From NCBI RefSeq assembly GCF_000003605.2, contig NW_003156243.1:272198-336197 (forward strand): a DNA stretch of 64,000 bases, written 5' to 3'. This DNA is from Saccoglossus kowalevskii (Eukaryota; Hemichordata; Enteropneusta; Harrimaniidae). The translations under genes and the position numbers were made by a program. A model generated the notes under the pieces. It did not search any database. It saw only the letters and a list, made by a program, of their open reading frames with translations, and was not told the origin of the DNA. Of the stretch, positions 12,801 to 27,800 are shown in pieces. Each line of letters starts with the position of its first letter. Positions within the stretch are counted from its first letter, which is position 1.

Positions 12801-15800
12801 GTTACTTCTTTGTGTATCCTGTCATGGTTATGACCATCAAAAACCCATTTCATATAATTTTCAGAAATATTGTGTTTTTGTAAATACCAAATTTACAGTA
12901 CATTTGAAATTTATATGAAAGTACTAGCATTTCACAAATGTTTAATTCATGGCAATAACCACCATAGGTACATTTGTAACTAATTTATATGTGAAATGTC
13001 ATCCCAATAGAAGATAACAGCTGTGGTAAATGTTCCCTTGAATAGTTTATGCAACACAAATTGCAATGCATCATTTTACATGTATATTACATATATATAA
13101 TTTCTTCTACACTTTGTGAACTTGTGAACTTGTATGTATTAACTTCAGCAAATAGTGTCTGAGTCTTCTCACGCAGCCACAAATACTATACATGCAGTAT
13201 GTCAACATTTATATGATACATGTGTCAAGCTGTGAAGAAGAGACTGGATAAATACAATTTGTGAAATATATTTTATAGTATACTGTATTATTGTACATCT
13301 AGCACCAAAAACAATAAAATTCACTGCTTTGTACAAAACCATATTTGCATTTATTGCAAAACATATTTGCACGTGTGTGAATGTTCGAATTTCCCTTCAT
13401 ATGGGGTAAATTATGTCACCAGTATTATCACTCAAGCTCTGTCAATGAACACAAATGTTTGAACAACACAAAACATTTTTGATTGTCCTTTAAGGCTATA
13501 ACTCATTAATCTCATTAACTCATTAAATTATTAATACAAGCAGGAAAAAAAATATAATAAATAGTGAGGTTATCACCAGAATACCGCAAAGTATTATCTC
13601 AGGCAATTCGGGATCACATTAACCTCCATTGGTCAATAAAATTACCGCACTGCCTTCTTGCATACTTTGCGGTAACCTCATAATACTGCTTATATGAACT
13701 TTCAATATTTAGACGAAACAAAACAGCTGATGATGTGTTTTATACTTGTCATAGGTAATGGAAGATTTCAAAGCCAAATATACCCATGGTGGACGCTCAC
13801 AAGATGTGAGGAGTGATGCACAAAAGGTAGCTGAACTTTGTTTACCAAAAGAAATGATTAATACATCTTAAATAACAGCGATTGAATGTGTCATGTTACA
13901 TTATTAAAGTTAGAACTGTGATTTATTTATAACTCTGATTTTTCCGTTCATTCATTCATTCAATCAATATTTAATTCTGTACTTTATATTTATAGAAATA
14001 TGAAGATTATTATAAAGCTGAAGAGGAGGTGAATGATTTGTTAAACTTGTTTGCCAATAACTACAGTTTGTCTTATGGTGGTGAGAACACAGTGAGTGTG
14101 CAACTTAAAAAAGACAGTGATAATACACGAGGTGAGACTACAATTTTTTTATCTCTATCATTACGTAATCGTTAATACTGTTCAGTATAGTCTGAGCAGG
14201 TATTTGTTAACAACTTTGAGTATAGTTACTGTGTGTGTTAAACTGAGAATTGGGAAAGTATATCACTTATCCAGCTCAGTCTATGATTTCAACAGCTGGC
14301 CTTGATTATTAAAATGTCATTGTTATGAGGATTTAGTTAACCCAATGTTGTAGCATATGGTCTTGTTCATTGCCCATGTGTATGTTACAAATACAGATAT
14401 ATAAACAGCAGGAAGGTTATTACGAGAATACCTCAAAGTATGCACGAAGACAGTACAGCGGGAGTATTGACTGATGTGCAGTGGAGGTCGATGCGATGGT
14501 GTACTGTCTGAGTGCATACTTTGAGGTAATCCTCATAATAACCTTATGATTATACATGTTTTCCTTTCAAGGATACATCATGGGAATGCCAAAATCAAAA
14601 ATGTTTAGAACAGAATCAGCGAACTTCTTTGTGTGAAGCCCGGTCAAACCCTGATGGCAATCATGTTTGTTTTTATTATTAGGACACGCTTATGTGCGTA
14701 ATCAATTCATATTTGGAATTCGCATTTCCTAATATGGTAGGATGAAAATACCGCAAATTAACTTATGACATTACGGTGACAGATGTATAATATATATGTA
14801 ATTTTCTTTTTCAAAGAATACACTGAAATTGGTGGTGATGAAGAACTTCCTCTTGGTGAAGAATTTCAAGAACACGTAAACTGTTTCATATACAAAAGTT
14901 CCCATAACAGTTTACCAATACAGAATTTGAAAAAAAAGAAGAAGAAACAGACAGAATCCAAATATGAACTTGCCAGCAAACTGGTAGAAGAACTCTTGTA
15001 AGTACCTCTACATACCTCCCACTTTTAGTAGATATTAAGATTAATTTATTAAAAAACTGGACTCGTATCAGTATATTGCCAGTAAATAATATCCTAAAAC
15101 AGGTATATCTTGAACCAAAATAACCCAATTTACAATGGTTTTCTGCAATACAAAAAATGATGAACAACATGAATTTTTCCCTAGAACAACAGAATGATTT
15201 ATTAACAAGAAATATAAAGCAAATTGGCAAAGTTATCAAACAAAGATACATACATTTCTGGAGAAAAATATAATTAAAAAAACAAAACTGAGGACTTTAA
15301 AGAAATTCAAAAATTCTTATAATTTTGGAAAATACTTGGATGTGTTGAATTTGAAACAAAGAATTTCAATGACAAAATTTTGAACTAGTATCGGGGGTAA
15401 TCACATTTTACTATTAGAAAAAGGAAGAAATATGCAACCAAAAATACCTACTGAAAACAAAACTTGCAAACAATGTACACAGAATGAAATAGAAGATGAT
15501 TGCTATTAACTGATAGAAACATTGTATTTCTAAGGATGCAATAAAGTTATTATTATTATTACTTTTATGTGACTTTTATATCCTTGAAAATGATCAATCT
15601 GATTAAAATCTGATGTAGTGTATGGGCTTTAATTATTTTGCCTATAAACTTATTTTTATTTTTAATATATTATTACTTTTGTTATTAATGCCTTTTTATT
15701 TTATTATTTTACTTTGATTTTGTGATTATTTTTAATTCCACCTTGGCTTTCGCAATTACCAAAACTTCAAAAAATAAATACTAGATCAAAATAAAATAAA

Positions 15801-18800
15801 ATATAATGTGCTTAACATTGCCTTCTAAAATCCTCCATGGATATTAGAAATGAATAAGAAAAAGTGATGTCAGCAAGCAATTGCTCAAATACCAAATGTT
15901 TTTGTGTTGTATATAAACTGAATACAACACTTAGGATACAGCTATATACGGTAAACATATTGAAAACTGTAGAGTATCAATAATGTAACATTTGTGTGCT
16001 AAGACATTAAAGCTGTTTAACAATTGTTCTGTTTTCTCATAAGGATTTCTGGTAACAATCCCCGATCAACAGAGCGGGAAAGGCTATTACAAGAAGCATT
16101 GGATGTTAAGTGTTTGCAGGTAAATTAAATATTGAAAGAATTATCATCAAAAAGACACAGAATATTCCAAATAATTATGCACCTCACATTGTGTGCTTGT
16201 TCCATTATTGAACTCAGAAATATGTTATGTTGTTAACTCCTGGACAGAGAATTCTCATTGATATGTGATGTATTTTGCAGTTACTCAGAGCGTTAATTCA
16301 CAATGAAGAGCGTCAGTTACCAGAAGATTGGTTAAATGATCCTAAAAACAATGAAGAGTAAGTACTATTTTGCAGTGTGTCCTCTAACAGGACTGAATTT
16401 GTAGGAATCCTGAGTCAAAATTGTGTATCTTTTTACCATACACTCATATAAACTGTAGCCACTTGTATTTAAATTTGCCATTCATATATACATGTATAAT
16501 ATTTGCTCTATTAGCAGCACATTCACTCACATGAATTACTGAGATGTGTCTATATATAGTTGAGCATACAATAAATTTTGGTTTATTTGTCAATGAGTTC
16601 CATAGTTCCTAATATTGGCCACAAACTTAACCTGCTGGCTAAATAATTTGGTGTGTCTGCTGATAGTGACTTGAAAGTCAGAAAAACTACATTTGTATAA
16701 AATAGTAAATGCTGTGATTGATTGGCATATTTACAGAAGATAAAAATATCTCAAACATATCATATATTGCATATCCACTAATACAGCTGTGAAATATTTG
16801 CCATTTGTGACAACTGTATGATATTCTTTTTCTAATTTTATCAGTCAACTTGAAAAGATTGTGGCTGTACAAAAGGAATTGAATGAACATGGTGCCATGT
16901 TAAAAGTATTACCGTTATTGGCCAGGACAAGTGATAGTTTAGCAAGAGAAGTGTTAGCGTTTTTATCAGCTATGTTATTTGGTGGGAATGAAGACGTACA
17001 GGTAAGCATAACACTTCATATTCCATGCTAGGTTTTATATTGTGCAATCGTTTAATACTGTGATTATTCAGAATGTGGTAATTTTTAAGATTCATGTGAA
17101 CATCATAATGGCTTAATTCCTTTCTGCGCATTTGCTCTGATTTTTTTTACTTTCGCAAAAATGTTTTCACTTTCTGCCATCTCTAGAATGTCCCAGTGAG
17201 CAAACATCTGATATGAGTACATGATGAATTAGGCATAGCTGCCTTTAAGACAGAACTGGCTTTGCTGTTACCAAAATATGTATTCTATAAGGCTCTTAAA
17301 AAAGTAAATGAAGAAATAATTCATTGATCGGGCACCTGTTGAGTGTGTGGATTAAGATGTTGTGATTGTACATAATTCTTAACACAATAATCTATATTAC
17401 TTTTATCAGAAAAACTAAACTTGAATAATAACACTAAAAAAAAGTAATAATTGATGCTTTATTGTTTTATGGACATTTGTTTCATATTTACATACTGTTT
17501 ACTCTATCTTTGAGGGATTCTGTTGTGTACTATAGTTGAAATACTGTCTTGTGTGGCAGTTAAATTCTGTCATTGCATAGGACTATGCAAGGAGTAGCTC
17601 TTAATAAAAAAAAAGAATAACTTTAATCTACATACAGTGGGAAACTACTTTAATAAGTTGAAAACATCATAACTGAATAAATAGATTGGTTGAATTAAAA
17701 ATAAAAGTATACTAGTGTTTCCTACCATTGAAAGAGCCTGATGTTGTGGTACATTTCCTATGCCTGTGTAGTACAGCAAAGAGTTTTTACCCTGGAGCCA
17801 CTTTCTGGGTTCACTTGAAAGGCCGTACCCTCAGGAAACTATGAGGGCTATAGAAAGGGTTTATGAATGTGGCACAGATACATGTATGTATTCAATATCC
17901 TAAAAATAATGTTTTGTTTATTACAGTCAAGTCTAATTGATTATTTCTTAAGTACAAGAGAAGAACATTTCTTTATGGCGATTAAAAATCGTATGAATTT
18001 ATCTGCTGTGGCTACTAAAGAAAAGTAAGTTTTTATTTTGTGACTCAAGAACTGTTTGTGGCAGCCTTGTTATGCACAAGCAATTGGTGGTAAGCTATTC
18101 AATGGAAAAAAAACTAATTGTATTCTTGCATTTGCAATATGTATATACCGTAAACCATTTTAGTTTCCTGAGAAACAATGTTTTTCACTACCAGACTTTC
18201 TCACTCAAATTTGTCTGCACTTTTTACTTATATTATTTAATATTTCTGTTTTGGAGCCAACAGAGAAGATTTTAGTTTATTTTCAGTTTTTACTCAAAAA
18301 AATTGGCTATTTTCGTCACAACCTTCTGAAGGAAAGTGCAGACTATAAAATGGGACTATTTTGTGAATTTGTGATGAAAATAGAGAACTGGTGGTGAAAA
18401 GGTTAAAATTGATCATACATGAGGACTCCTGAACATCCACTTTGAAACCCACCCATGTTCATCCAACTGTATTGATCAATCTTCAAAATGTGAATATTAA
18501 TAGTAGTGATAATTTAATGCTTTACAGTTTTACTCAGTTTTATCATTTATCATTTATTTAATGTGATTACATTCAGGCGAGCACTTCAATCCCAACATCG
18601 AGCCAAAATTGATGAGGCATTGGAGCAACAGAAAAGTTTGAATAAAGCCTTGAGACATGGCAAGGTTATTGCTGAGGTAAGTAACAACAATTTGGAGTCT
18701 CAAGTAACTATATATAATAGTATAATAGTCACTGGTGCAATCTAATGGATTTACATCATCCGTTTGAAATAAACTGTAGCAAAGTAAGAAATAAAAAAAA

Positions 18801-21800
18801 AATCAGTTTAGTTAAGATATCAACTGAATACCAACATAATGATTATAATTTATAATTGCAGACCATCTTAGCTGGATCTATGATGATGAAAAGGAGTACT
18901 GCTGGCAGCAAAGGTAGACTTGGTAGTAGATTTGGTAGTAAGAGAGGTAAAGGAGGAATGGTTGGGGTAAGTTGCTTTGTCAGCTGTAATCACTACACTT
19001 CTATATTACCAAATGTTTTCATATACCTTGTTTGATACTAATCTTTATTTCTGTTATAAATGTATCTACCACAGAATTCTGGGATATATGATGATCCTTA
19101 TGTAGATTGCTTATTCCTCATCATTACTTTCTTTTATGGTGTGCCCTCTAAGCCGATATGATGAGCCATTGCCGCACAAAGATTTCGTTGTCTAGTTGTG
19201 ATAATTCACTTGATCGTCATTGACATAAATCATACATTGATCTAGTAATCTTTAACAACATATTACTCTAGGTAGGGAATTTGTAATTTGGTAAAATGAA
19301 ATTCACATTTTATAAACAAAATGAGTTCAAATACGAAGGAAATCAGCAGTCACAACATTTTTATTTGCGCCTCCACTCTCCGATACAATAACATACAAGT
19401 TTTTTCTTGACCTCAGCAGTCAACAAGCTGACTCAACTTGTTTTTTGGTGAATTTCATTTCACTTAGGATTTCTACAAAATCAGTCCTGTAAGAGGGAAC
19501 ACTGTTCTAATAGTTTCAGTACCTATAAAGCGTGGGGTTGTTAATAACATTTTTTTTCAGTTTATATTTTACTGGAATGAGAAGACAATAGGGAAACAAA
19601 AGCCAGATTAGTTGTTCTAACAACAACAACAACAACAACAAAAACAAAAATAATATCCCATGATTCCTAGGTGCAATCTTGTAGTAGATTGAGTAGGAAT
19701 GCTTAAAGCCAATTATAATGAATTGAGTAATCTTACTATCTTCTTTATTTTGTCACCACTGATTGTCTATGTGTTATATTCTATATATACCTTGTTTTCA
19801 CATTCTCTCTCTCTCTCTCTGACTTTCTAAATATGCACTCTCTACAGAGACACAGAAAACATAAGGTATACAATAACAGCCTTTCTTTACATAGTAATTA
19901 TCTTATTATCACAAATAATTAATTATTTTCAACTCTTACACTAGCCTGACAAGGTCGCGTGAGTTGCTCCCTCAACTGTGCTCCAAACCCAACACACGCC
20001 TGACAGAAAGATGTAGTTTTTCATTTCCCCAACGATTTTTTGTTGTTGGTACCAATCAAATTGAGGAACATCAGCATGTTTTTTAGCACAGTGACTCTTT
20101 CTCTGTCGTCCACATCTGTAAACACATTTTGTTTACTTCCGTTATCTAATCTGCTCTCAGGTTTAAACCTTGATTTTATAATTGACGGTGTTACCATGAC
20201 CACCAAAATGAATATTCATTGAAACTCATTGCAAGAAGGCGTGAACTTTTCGAATTTGCAGTATTGATCTTGCCGACAGGCATACACTATTCTCCGTTCG
20301 GCCGGTGAGGGCGCCACTCACACCTACATATCAGGCTACTCTTACACTTGATTTTTAAGTGAATAAGGCAAAAGACGAGTTTTGAGTTCTTGGGCATTTT
20401 CCATGGTTGCCACAAAAGAGGGGAGGGGGGGGGGCGATTTTACCACTGGTCACCCATTAAGTTAATGTTTGATGTATGTGCGATAAAAAACTGAAAACTG
20501 AAACTGGTATAATAAAATAATTTTTTGAAATGTGTATTTCTGCTGACCAGAAGTGAATCAATTTAATTTTCTATCACATGATGCACACAATACATTCATT
20601 TGATTGCTCAGTGCAGATGATTGAGAAATTATAAAAAAAGGTTTCACAGTTTATTTACAAGGCCTTTCAGGAAAGAATAGATAATTGATAGCTTTGAATT
20701 TTATTATTATTAGTCTTAGTTTTATTATTATTAAACTTATTAGTATTAGTAAAAAAATTTTAACACATTACATTTTACTTTTATACTTAACATTATAATA
20801 TTTTCTCTTTCTTTATTATTTCATTATTATTATTATACTTTGTTATACTTTTATTGCTACTGTACTGATAGAAATACTGTATTTCTAAAGATGCAATAAA
20901 TATTATTATTATTATTCACCCCCCCCCCCTTCGCACACATGGTAGCTTAGCAACCAGGGAACTTCAGGAACCTCAAACAGGTCTATTGCTTAATCGTATC
21001 GTTTATCGTACTGTATTCAATTTGCATGTGCACGTTTGAAAAATATTGGTGTCATTTTAACCCCTAGCTAATAGAAATGAGTAACCCTATCCATGTTATT
21101 ATATTTTTCAGCACACCAATAGTAAGATTAGGTTTTATAAATTTTCTCCTGTATCTTAAATTTTCAGAGTCAGAGATCAATGAATAGGCAAAAATTCTTA
21201 CAAGGAAGTCGACGAACATTGCGACCTCAAAACAAAGTGAATGATATTGATACTGCAATTTCAGCTGGTACAAGTGGTGCAGCGAATGGTTCAAAGAAAG
21301 CTTTGAATTCCAAAGAAAGTATTGAAATGGGTGGTATAAATAATGATAAAGTACCATTAATAAAAGTGGATAAACATGATAAAGGAGCTTCACTTAAAGA
21401 TTTGGGTGATATTGAATTTGAGGTAAACTTAAGTTCTTGTTTCTTTTAGTGGGATACTATCTAGACTCTATATTTGATGGCTTGGAAAGACACAAGGCAG
21501 TTTCAAATCATCTCAACATGTTACTGCAGATTTATCCAGTGCATCATGGGAGATAAGCTTCCATTGTATATAATGGAAAACTGTTATCACCCTGGAAACA
21601 CACTAAATTATATACAGATTTTTCATCCCATGTCACTGTAGAAACCAAAGTAAAAATTAAAATTTTTATAACTATTCAAGAAATTCAGACTCTTGTTTTT
21701 AAAAAAATTGTTCGATGACCCCACTATTTTTTGCTATTTTTAGTGTCCTGATGGATTGAATCAATAATAATGAAAGTATGACAAACGTGACATAATTTTC

Positions 21801-24800
21801 AGTTTGGCTCCAATTTTCTTAATTTACCAAAAACAAATCTGTAATAATTTGAGATTATCAGGCGTATTTGAGATAAGTATCACTGCTGGCAAATAATAAA
21901 GTTGATGGTCAATGTGTTTTCTCATCTATATAGGAACATCTTTTGTTATGTTTATTTTAATATTATTTTAATCTTATATGCTATTACACAAAAATATCAT
22001 GCTGCCACACACACATACAAACGAATCATGCAGTTAACAAGTCAACATCACTTGGATGGCTGGTTTCTAAAATTTATTGACAAATACAGTACATTTTATA
22101 AATTGTGAAATGCCTATGACTCTCCATATGCAGGATCTTCCACCAGAAGTTCAAAAATTAATAGAAGAAGCTGAAGCGGATGATTTGGAATTCAAAGATG
22201 ATGGATTCATTGAGTTAGTGTTAAGAATATTAGGACAGATGTGTGATGGACAACATTCATATTTACAGGTATTCTATCCATTTTTCATTTTTACTGGAAT
22301 TAATCTTTACTGACAAATTTTCTCATCATATACAACTTGTGTAAAAATCATTGTTTTCCTAAACTAAATCATGTGCTGCATGACTACTTTGGTGCTTCAA
22401 TTATGTATGCAATAAAGACAATCTTTATTTCTAGAGTGTAACATTACTTATAAAATCGTAGGCACGCAAAATGCAGAAGTTTTTCTTAAAATAATGAAGC
22501 ATGACTTTGTCCTCTACAAATTTTTGAAAAATACATTATTCAATGTAATTATATAAATAATCCATGAAAGGGTCAATGTCTTTTCTATGCAATGTCAGTT
22601 TTAGTATTTTATACTTTATTTTTTCTATTTTCTCCTCTTAATGTTTTACTTTTATTTAGTTAGTTTTATTATTTTAGTCTTTTGTTATTTTTACCATACT
22701 AAACCCCCTGATGGTTTTGGTTGTGTAATAAAGTTATTATTTAATTTTGGGCTAGTTGTTGAAACCCTCCTGAACAAGATTACACCTACATACCTGCAGA
22801 ATATATAAATTTGGTTATTCAGAATTGTTTTTCTTGATTTTAGCTGTTTTCACCGGCACTTTGACCAGTGTTCCACAGCAGCTTACATAGAGCAAATACA
22901 TCGTACCACAGTGCCCATCTTAGCATCATCAGTTCTGTGATGCAGCTATGCCCAGAGAATATGCTGAAATGTAATATTCCTTTCTTGATTTCAGAATTAC
23001 CTACGTGAACAACCTGATAACATCAAGAGCGTTAACCTAGTGGCAGAGACAGCTAGATTTCTTGATCTACTGTATTCTAATATTGACGATTCAAGTATTG
23101 CACTTGTTGAAGAACTCTTTACAACACTTAATGAATTTGCATCGGTGAGCCACACATCATAACTTGTTGTAATATTGTTACTGGCTGTTAAGCTTGTAGT
23201 CAGTTGAATTGTGATTATCAATAGCACTATGTCAGCAGTGGTTGTAAGTTTCTCAAAGCTTAAGATTGTATCAATCATACCAAAAAGGACAAATAATGTC
23301 TCGCGACTGGGATTCATTTTGTCGTATTTGGAGCCCCTGTGACAATGGAATATTTATAATAAAATAATTGGAAGTAACCTTTATTTTGTAGGGTAACCAT
23401 GCCAACGCAATGGTAATATTTGACAACAAGATAATAGAATATATTAATTATATTCTACGTGACACCAATATGGCTAGTAAGATAGTACTGGAGGACAACA
23501 AACAATTTGTAAGTATACAAATTTATTCATATTTTTCGTAACAGACCTTTCTCTACTAACTACCTAAAAAAGCAGAAAAGTTAAAAATTTTCCAGATTAT
23601 TGATGTTATGTGAATTTTGCTATCAGTTTACAGACAATGCAAAAAAAAGTTTGTGCGTTGGTGGTGTTTGATTATCTGATAATATTAAGCCCTTGTCTGG
23701 CAGCCATTTTAAAACAAAAAAAATTGTCAAAATGCATACAATTTAAATTCATAATTTAAAAACTATTTTGGGTACCTATTGATTCAGCAATTAATTATTA
23801 GAATTTAAGGAAATTCATGTTGAGAGATTGTGTTAGCTATGGCATCCACACCAGCAGATGCACTAGTAGAATTTTGTGCATAACACAAGCCATAATAAGC
23901 AATTGCTACTGTACGCTAGAACAATGGATAACTGAATCGCACACACACACAAATTGTTCGGCAGAAAGGAGGTACTTTAATACATCAGGGAACCAAAAAC
24001 TGAAGTGAACTGAGAATCTGCTGCCACTAGGTGGCGCTATACACAGAATCTAATAAACTAGCTACATGGTGATACAACACAGTATACTGAACAGGCAAGG
24101 CTAGACATGTGCAGCAATACAACAAATTTAACCTGATGCCACCATGAACCTAACACATGCTGATATCCTATTAAAATAATGAACTTCTTTCAGTGCCATT
24201 TTTGATTCTAATAATATATGCCACTGTGGGTCATTCATTATTTTAACTATATTTAAATAGTTGTTTATTGTATAATGATTACAGCTCTTTCTATTCTTTC
24301 CATAGCTTCACCAATTGAGGTTGTCTATTGCTAATCTAATTATGTCAATGATAGAAGAAAATAGTGCTGAAAGCACATTGTTGGCAGAAGAAGTCAAAGA
24401 AACCATAGATGAAGATGCAATACATGAAATAATGCTCGATTATTATAGAAAAGCAAAAGCGGTAAGAAACATTATCTTAGTATAAAAATAAAAACCTCAT
24501 CATTGTATTGAGGTTTAATATTGTAATTTTGACATCAAGATCACAGAAATTGACCATCGATATTAGTCTTCATTATTATTGACTTTATTGATGCACCGGT
24601 ATATAAATGTAATGCCATAAATCCTATCATAGAAGTGTCGCTGGTAGCGTAGTGGTAGGATTGAACAGCAAAAAACAACAATCAATTCTGCCCTGGGTGA
24701 GTGTGACGTACACACACTCAAGACTAAATCCACTGACAAAGATTCATTAACAAAATAATGCAACTTAGGGGGAAAAATCATGGGAGCTGCGTATTGGTTA

Positions 24801-27800
24801 CTGGTTTAAATTAGTCCCAGATATGCCCCAGATATTATATTTGTGTTTAAAGTTACATTTGGTTATATAATATTATTATTAAGAATCTTTTTAGTATTTT
24901 TAAAACATTTTACATTTGGTGAGTTTCCAGTGTTATAATAGTTATTCATTATATAGTAAGTTCTCTCTTATACGGAATTAGTTACAATGTAATACATAAT
25001 GGAAGCCATCTTGGACTTCTAAGGTTATGTTTGATTATCCTTGAGTTCACTGTATTCAGAGAATCTATTTTATCTTTTATTCTAAACCAACAGGCTTCAG
25101 ATAAGAGCACCAGAGAAGATTACACAGTAACTGGGTTTGCATATTATCATATTTTAATGAGATTACAGGATATAGATCCACAAATCAATAAAGAAAGTAA
25201 GAATTAATATCAACTTGAATCATGTATTTTGATTTATTATTTATTATGGGAAGGGGGAGCAGTGTCTTCTTGTCTCCTCTAGTATGAGTATGTCAATAAA
25301 CACATTGTTGTTAAACCTAAACACACATACATAAACCGTATATAAAATTTTATTGACATTGAAAACTGTCATATATCTTGTTTATGGTGGAAATAAAGCA
25401 TATTCTATTCTATTCTATTCTATATATCCTGGTTAAATCCTAATTTTGTTTTCTGGTTAGATTTGGTGAAAGTTAAAGACGATGATCCAAGTTATTCTAT
25501 AGAATGTGATAAAGGATGGGAATTCTATGCAGCTAACTCAATGTCAGTTGAACTACTTAAAGATGGAGAAGTTCAGAAAGTACACTTCAGAGTTAATGAT
25601 ACTGTAAGTTTTGTTACTATTTGTTCTAAGTGAAAAAATGGCTTGTTGTTGATGTGAATTTCTTCAGACATACACTCAAGAGTATGCATGTTATCTGAAT
25701 GCTTAATGTCATCACGCTTCTTATCGCTCTACCAATAACTATTCATGTAGTTGCAGTTCTCATTGCTTCTACCCTTAATCACCTCTGGTAGGTTCAGTTC
25801 CCACTGTTCTACTACCACCTCATCTACTAACCACTAACCACTAACAGTTCTCACTGCAGTAACCTTTGCAATATTTTGTAACTGTGTTTTGGGACTTGTA
25901 GTTTTTAATCTTGTTATTTGCTGTAAGTTTTCTACTTCTGCTTAGGGGGTTCACTGTGGTGCTTTCCATGTATACCGGTTTGCTTGCTACTGTTTTCTGG
26001 CTTGTATCCCAAAGTTGCTAACAGTGACCCCTCCGATTTGCCAAAAATAAATTTGTTTCTATTTTACTGTACAACTTCAAGTGTTGTGTCATAAATACTC
26101 AACAAGTATTTTACATGTATGTGAGGGTGCATCTTGATTGTACTTTATATAGTTTTGCTAAATGTTTATTTGTATCATGATGGATACTGTCAGATATCAA
26201 GGTTTCAATTAACATTAGGAATTTACAATTTGATTTGACTACAACAAATTACATCAATGATCTATGTGATTGTTTTTGAATGAAAACATACAAAAATGCG
26301 TATTTTGATTAGTAATCTTTTATTTTGTAGACTGTATTAAGAGAAGAAGTAAAAGAGAAAGTGAAGTGGAACATCAACAGAGAGTCACAGAGTGATAAGA
26401 TTGTGGATTTTGTTGATTGGTCAAAAGATATCATGAGTGACATCAAGTACCAGACCAAAGTTTTATCGTACAAACCAGCCAAATTTTTTATCACCTTAAC
26501 GTAAGTAGACATAACGTTCAAAATCTATTAGATTATAGATTTATTTATTCATCACCTATTATTAACTGATACAGAAATATTTTCTTAGATAGATTGATTT
26601 TGCTGACTTATGAAAGAAAATAGTCCCAAAATATTCAAATTTAATTTATTTTCATCATATATTGAAGTTAGTAAGATTGCATGTATGATATGTATTCAAA
26701 TCTTCTTGAGTTGTTAAATAGTGTGATTACAAAAAAATTTGAAAAGAATGTAAGTTGTTTGGGTGTCTTTATTCAATAATTTTGTGTAGATCTTATGTAA
26801 ATTATACATTTAATAAAAGTGCTGTTTTTTCATTGCAAACTGTACTTTATGTATTTTTTACAGGCCTTTGTGGAATTGGTCATTGTTACTATTGTCATTT
26901 GCAATCAATATTATCATAGTGGCAACATGGATTGCTCCAGCTGATACAAAAACGTAAGTTAAAAATAAATAAATTTACAATATTGTGAAAATCATGTTTG
27001 TTTGTGATTGTGGATGTACTAATTGTAATAATTTGTTTTCATTTATTTTTGCTTGGTAGAGTGAAACCTGACTTGCCTGCAACATACTGGGAAATAGTCC
27101 ACTATGCATTAGGAGGATTACACAATTTACTATCTCTTTGTCTACTTTTAAGTTTCTTTCTTTCAAATCATCCAAGATTTCCAACTGGAAATGAAATTAA
27201 AAACTTTTTCAGGTTTGTATAATTTTATCATGATACATAATTTTGTTGTTACTGTATGTATATTATAATTGTCCAAGTGAGCAAGTTTGGCAGCTTATGG
27301 AAAGTAGAATATTATAAGATATCAATACCAACATAGGTTTTAGGAAAAAGTTTATTTTAGATGAAAGTTTATTCATGACATAGCTTAATACAGGGCTCAA
27401 AACTAACAGCAGCCCAAGCCACACAGACTACCAATTCCTTCAAAATTAATAACTAATTTGTCTCTAAATTATGGGTGTCCAGCAAAAATTGGTCAAAATG
27501 TATTTAATATTTATTTTTATTGATACTTTTCTGCATGGCTGTTAGTACCTAATAAACCTGATAGACTACCCAATAATATCATAATAATACCATGGGAGTA
27601 CTAGCTGTACTTTTAAATAGAGTAACAAATTAAAGTTTTTGCCTTTTACTAATACATGGCAATATATGACCTCATTTAAGATCACCCTTGTGTCCACTCA
27701 AAATGAAGTCGAATATTTGATTTTTACAAAAGACATTTGTGAAAATTAAATATCATAATTCCAATTTTATACTATAAAATTTAGTATAGATAGCTGATTC

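Noticed and set aside
24637-24710. tRNA gene
   Set aside because: Only the box A-like region is good; anticodon and T arms cannot be formed. Treated as a SINE-like piece.
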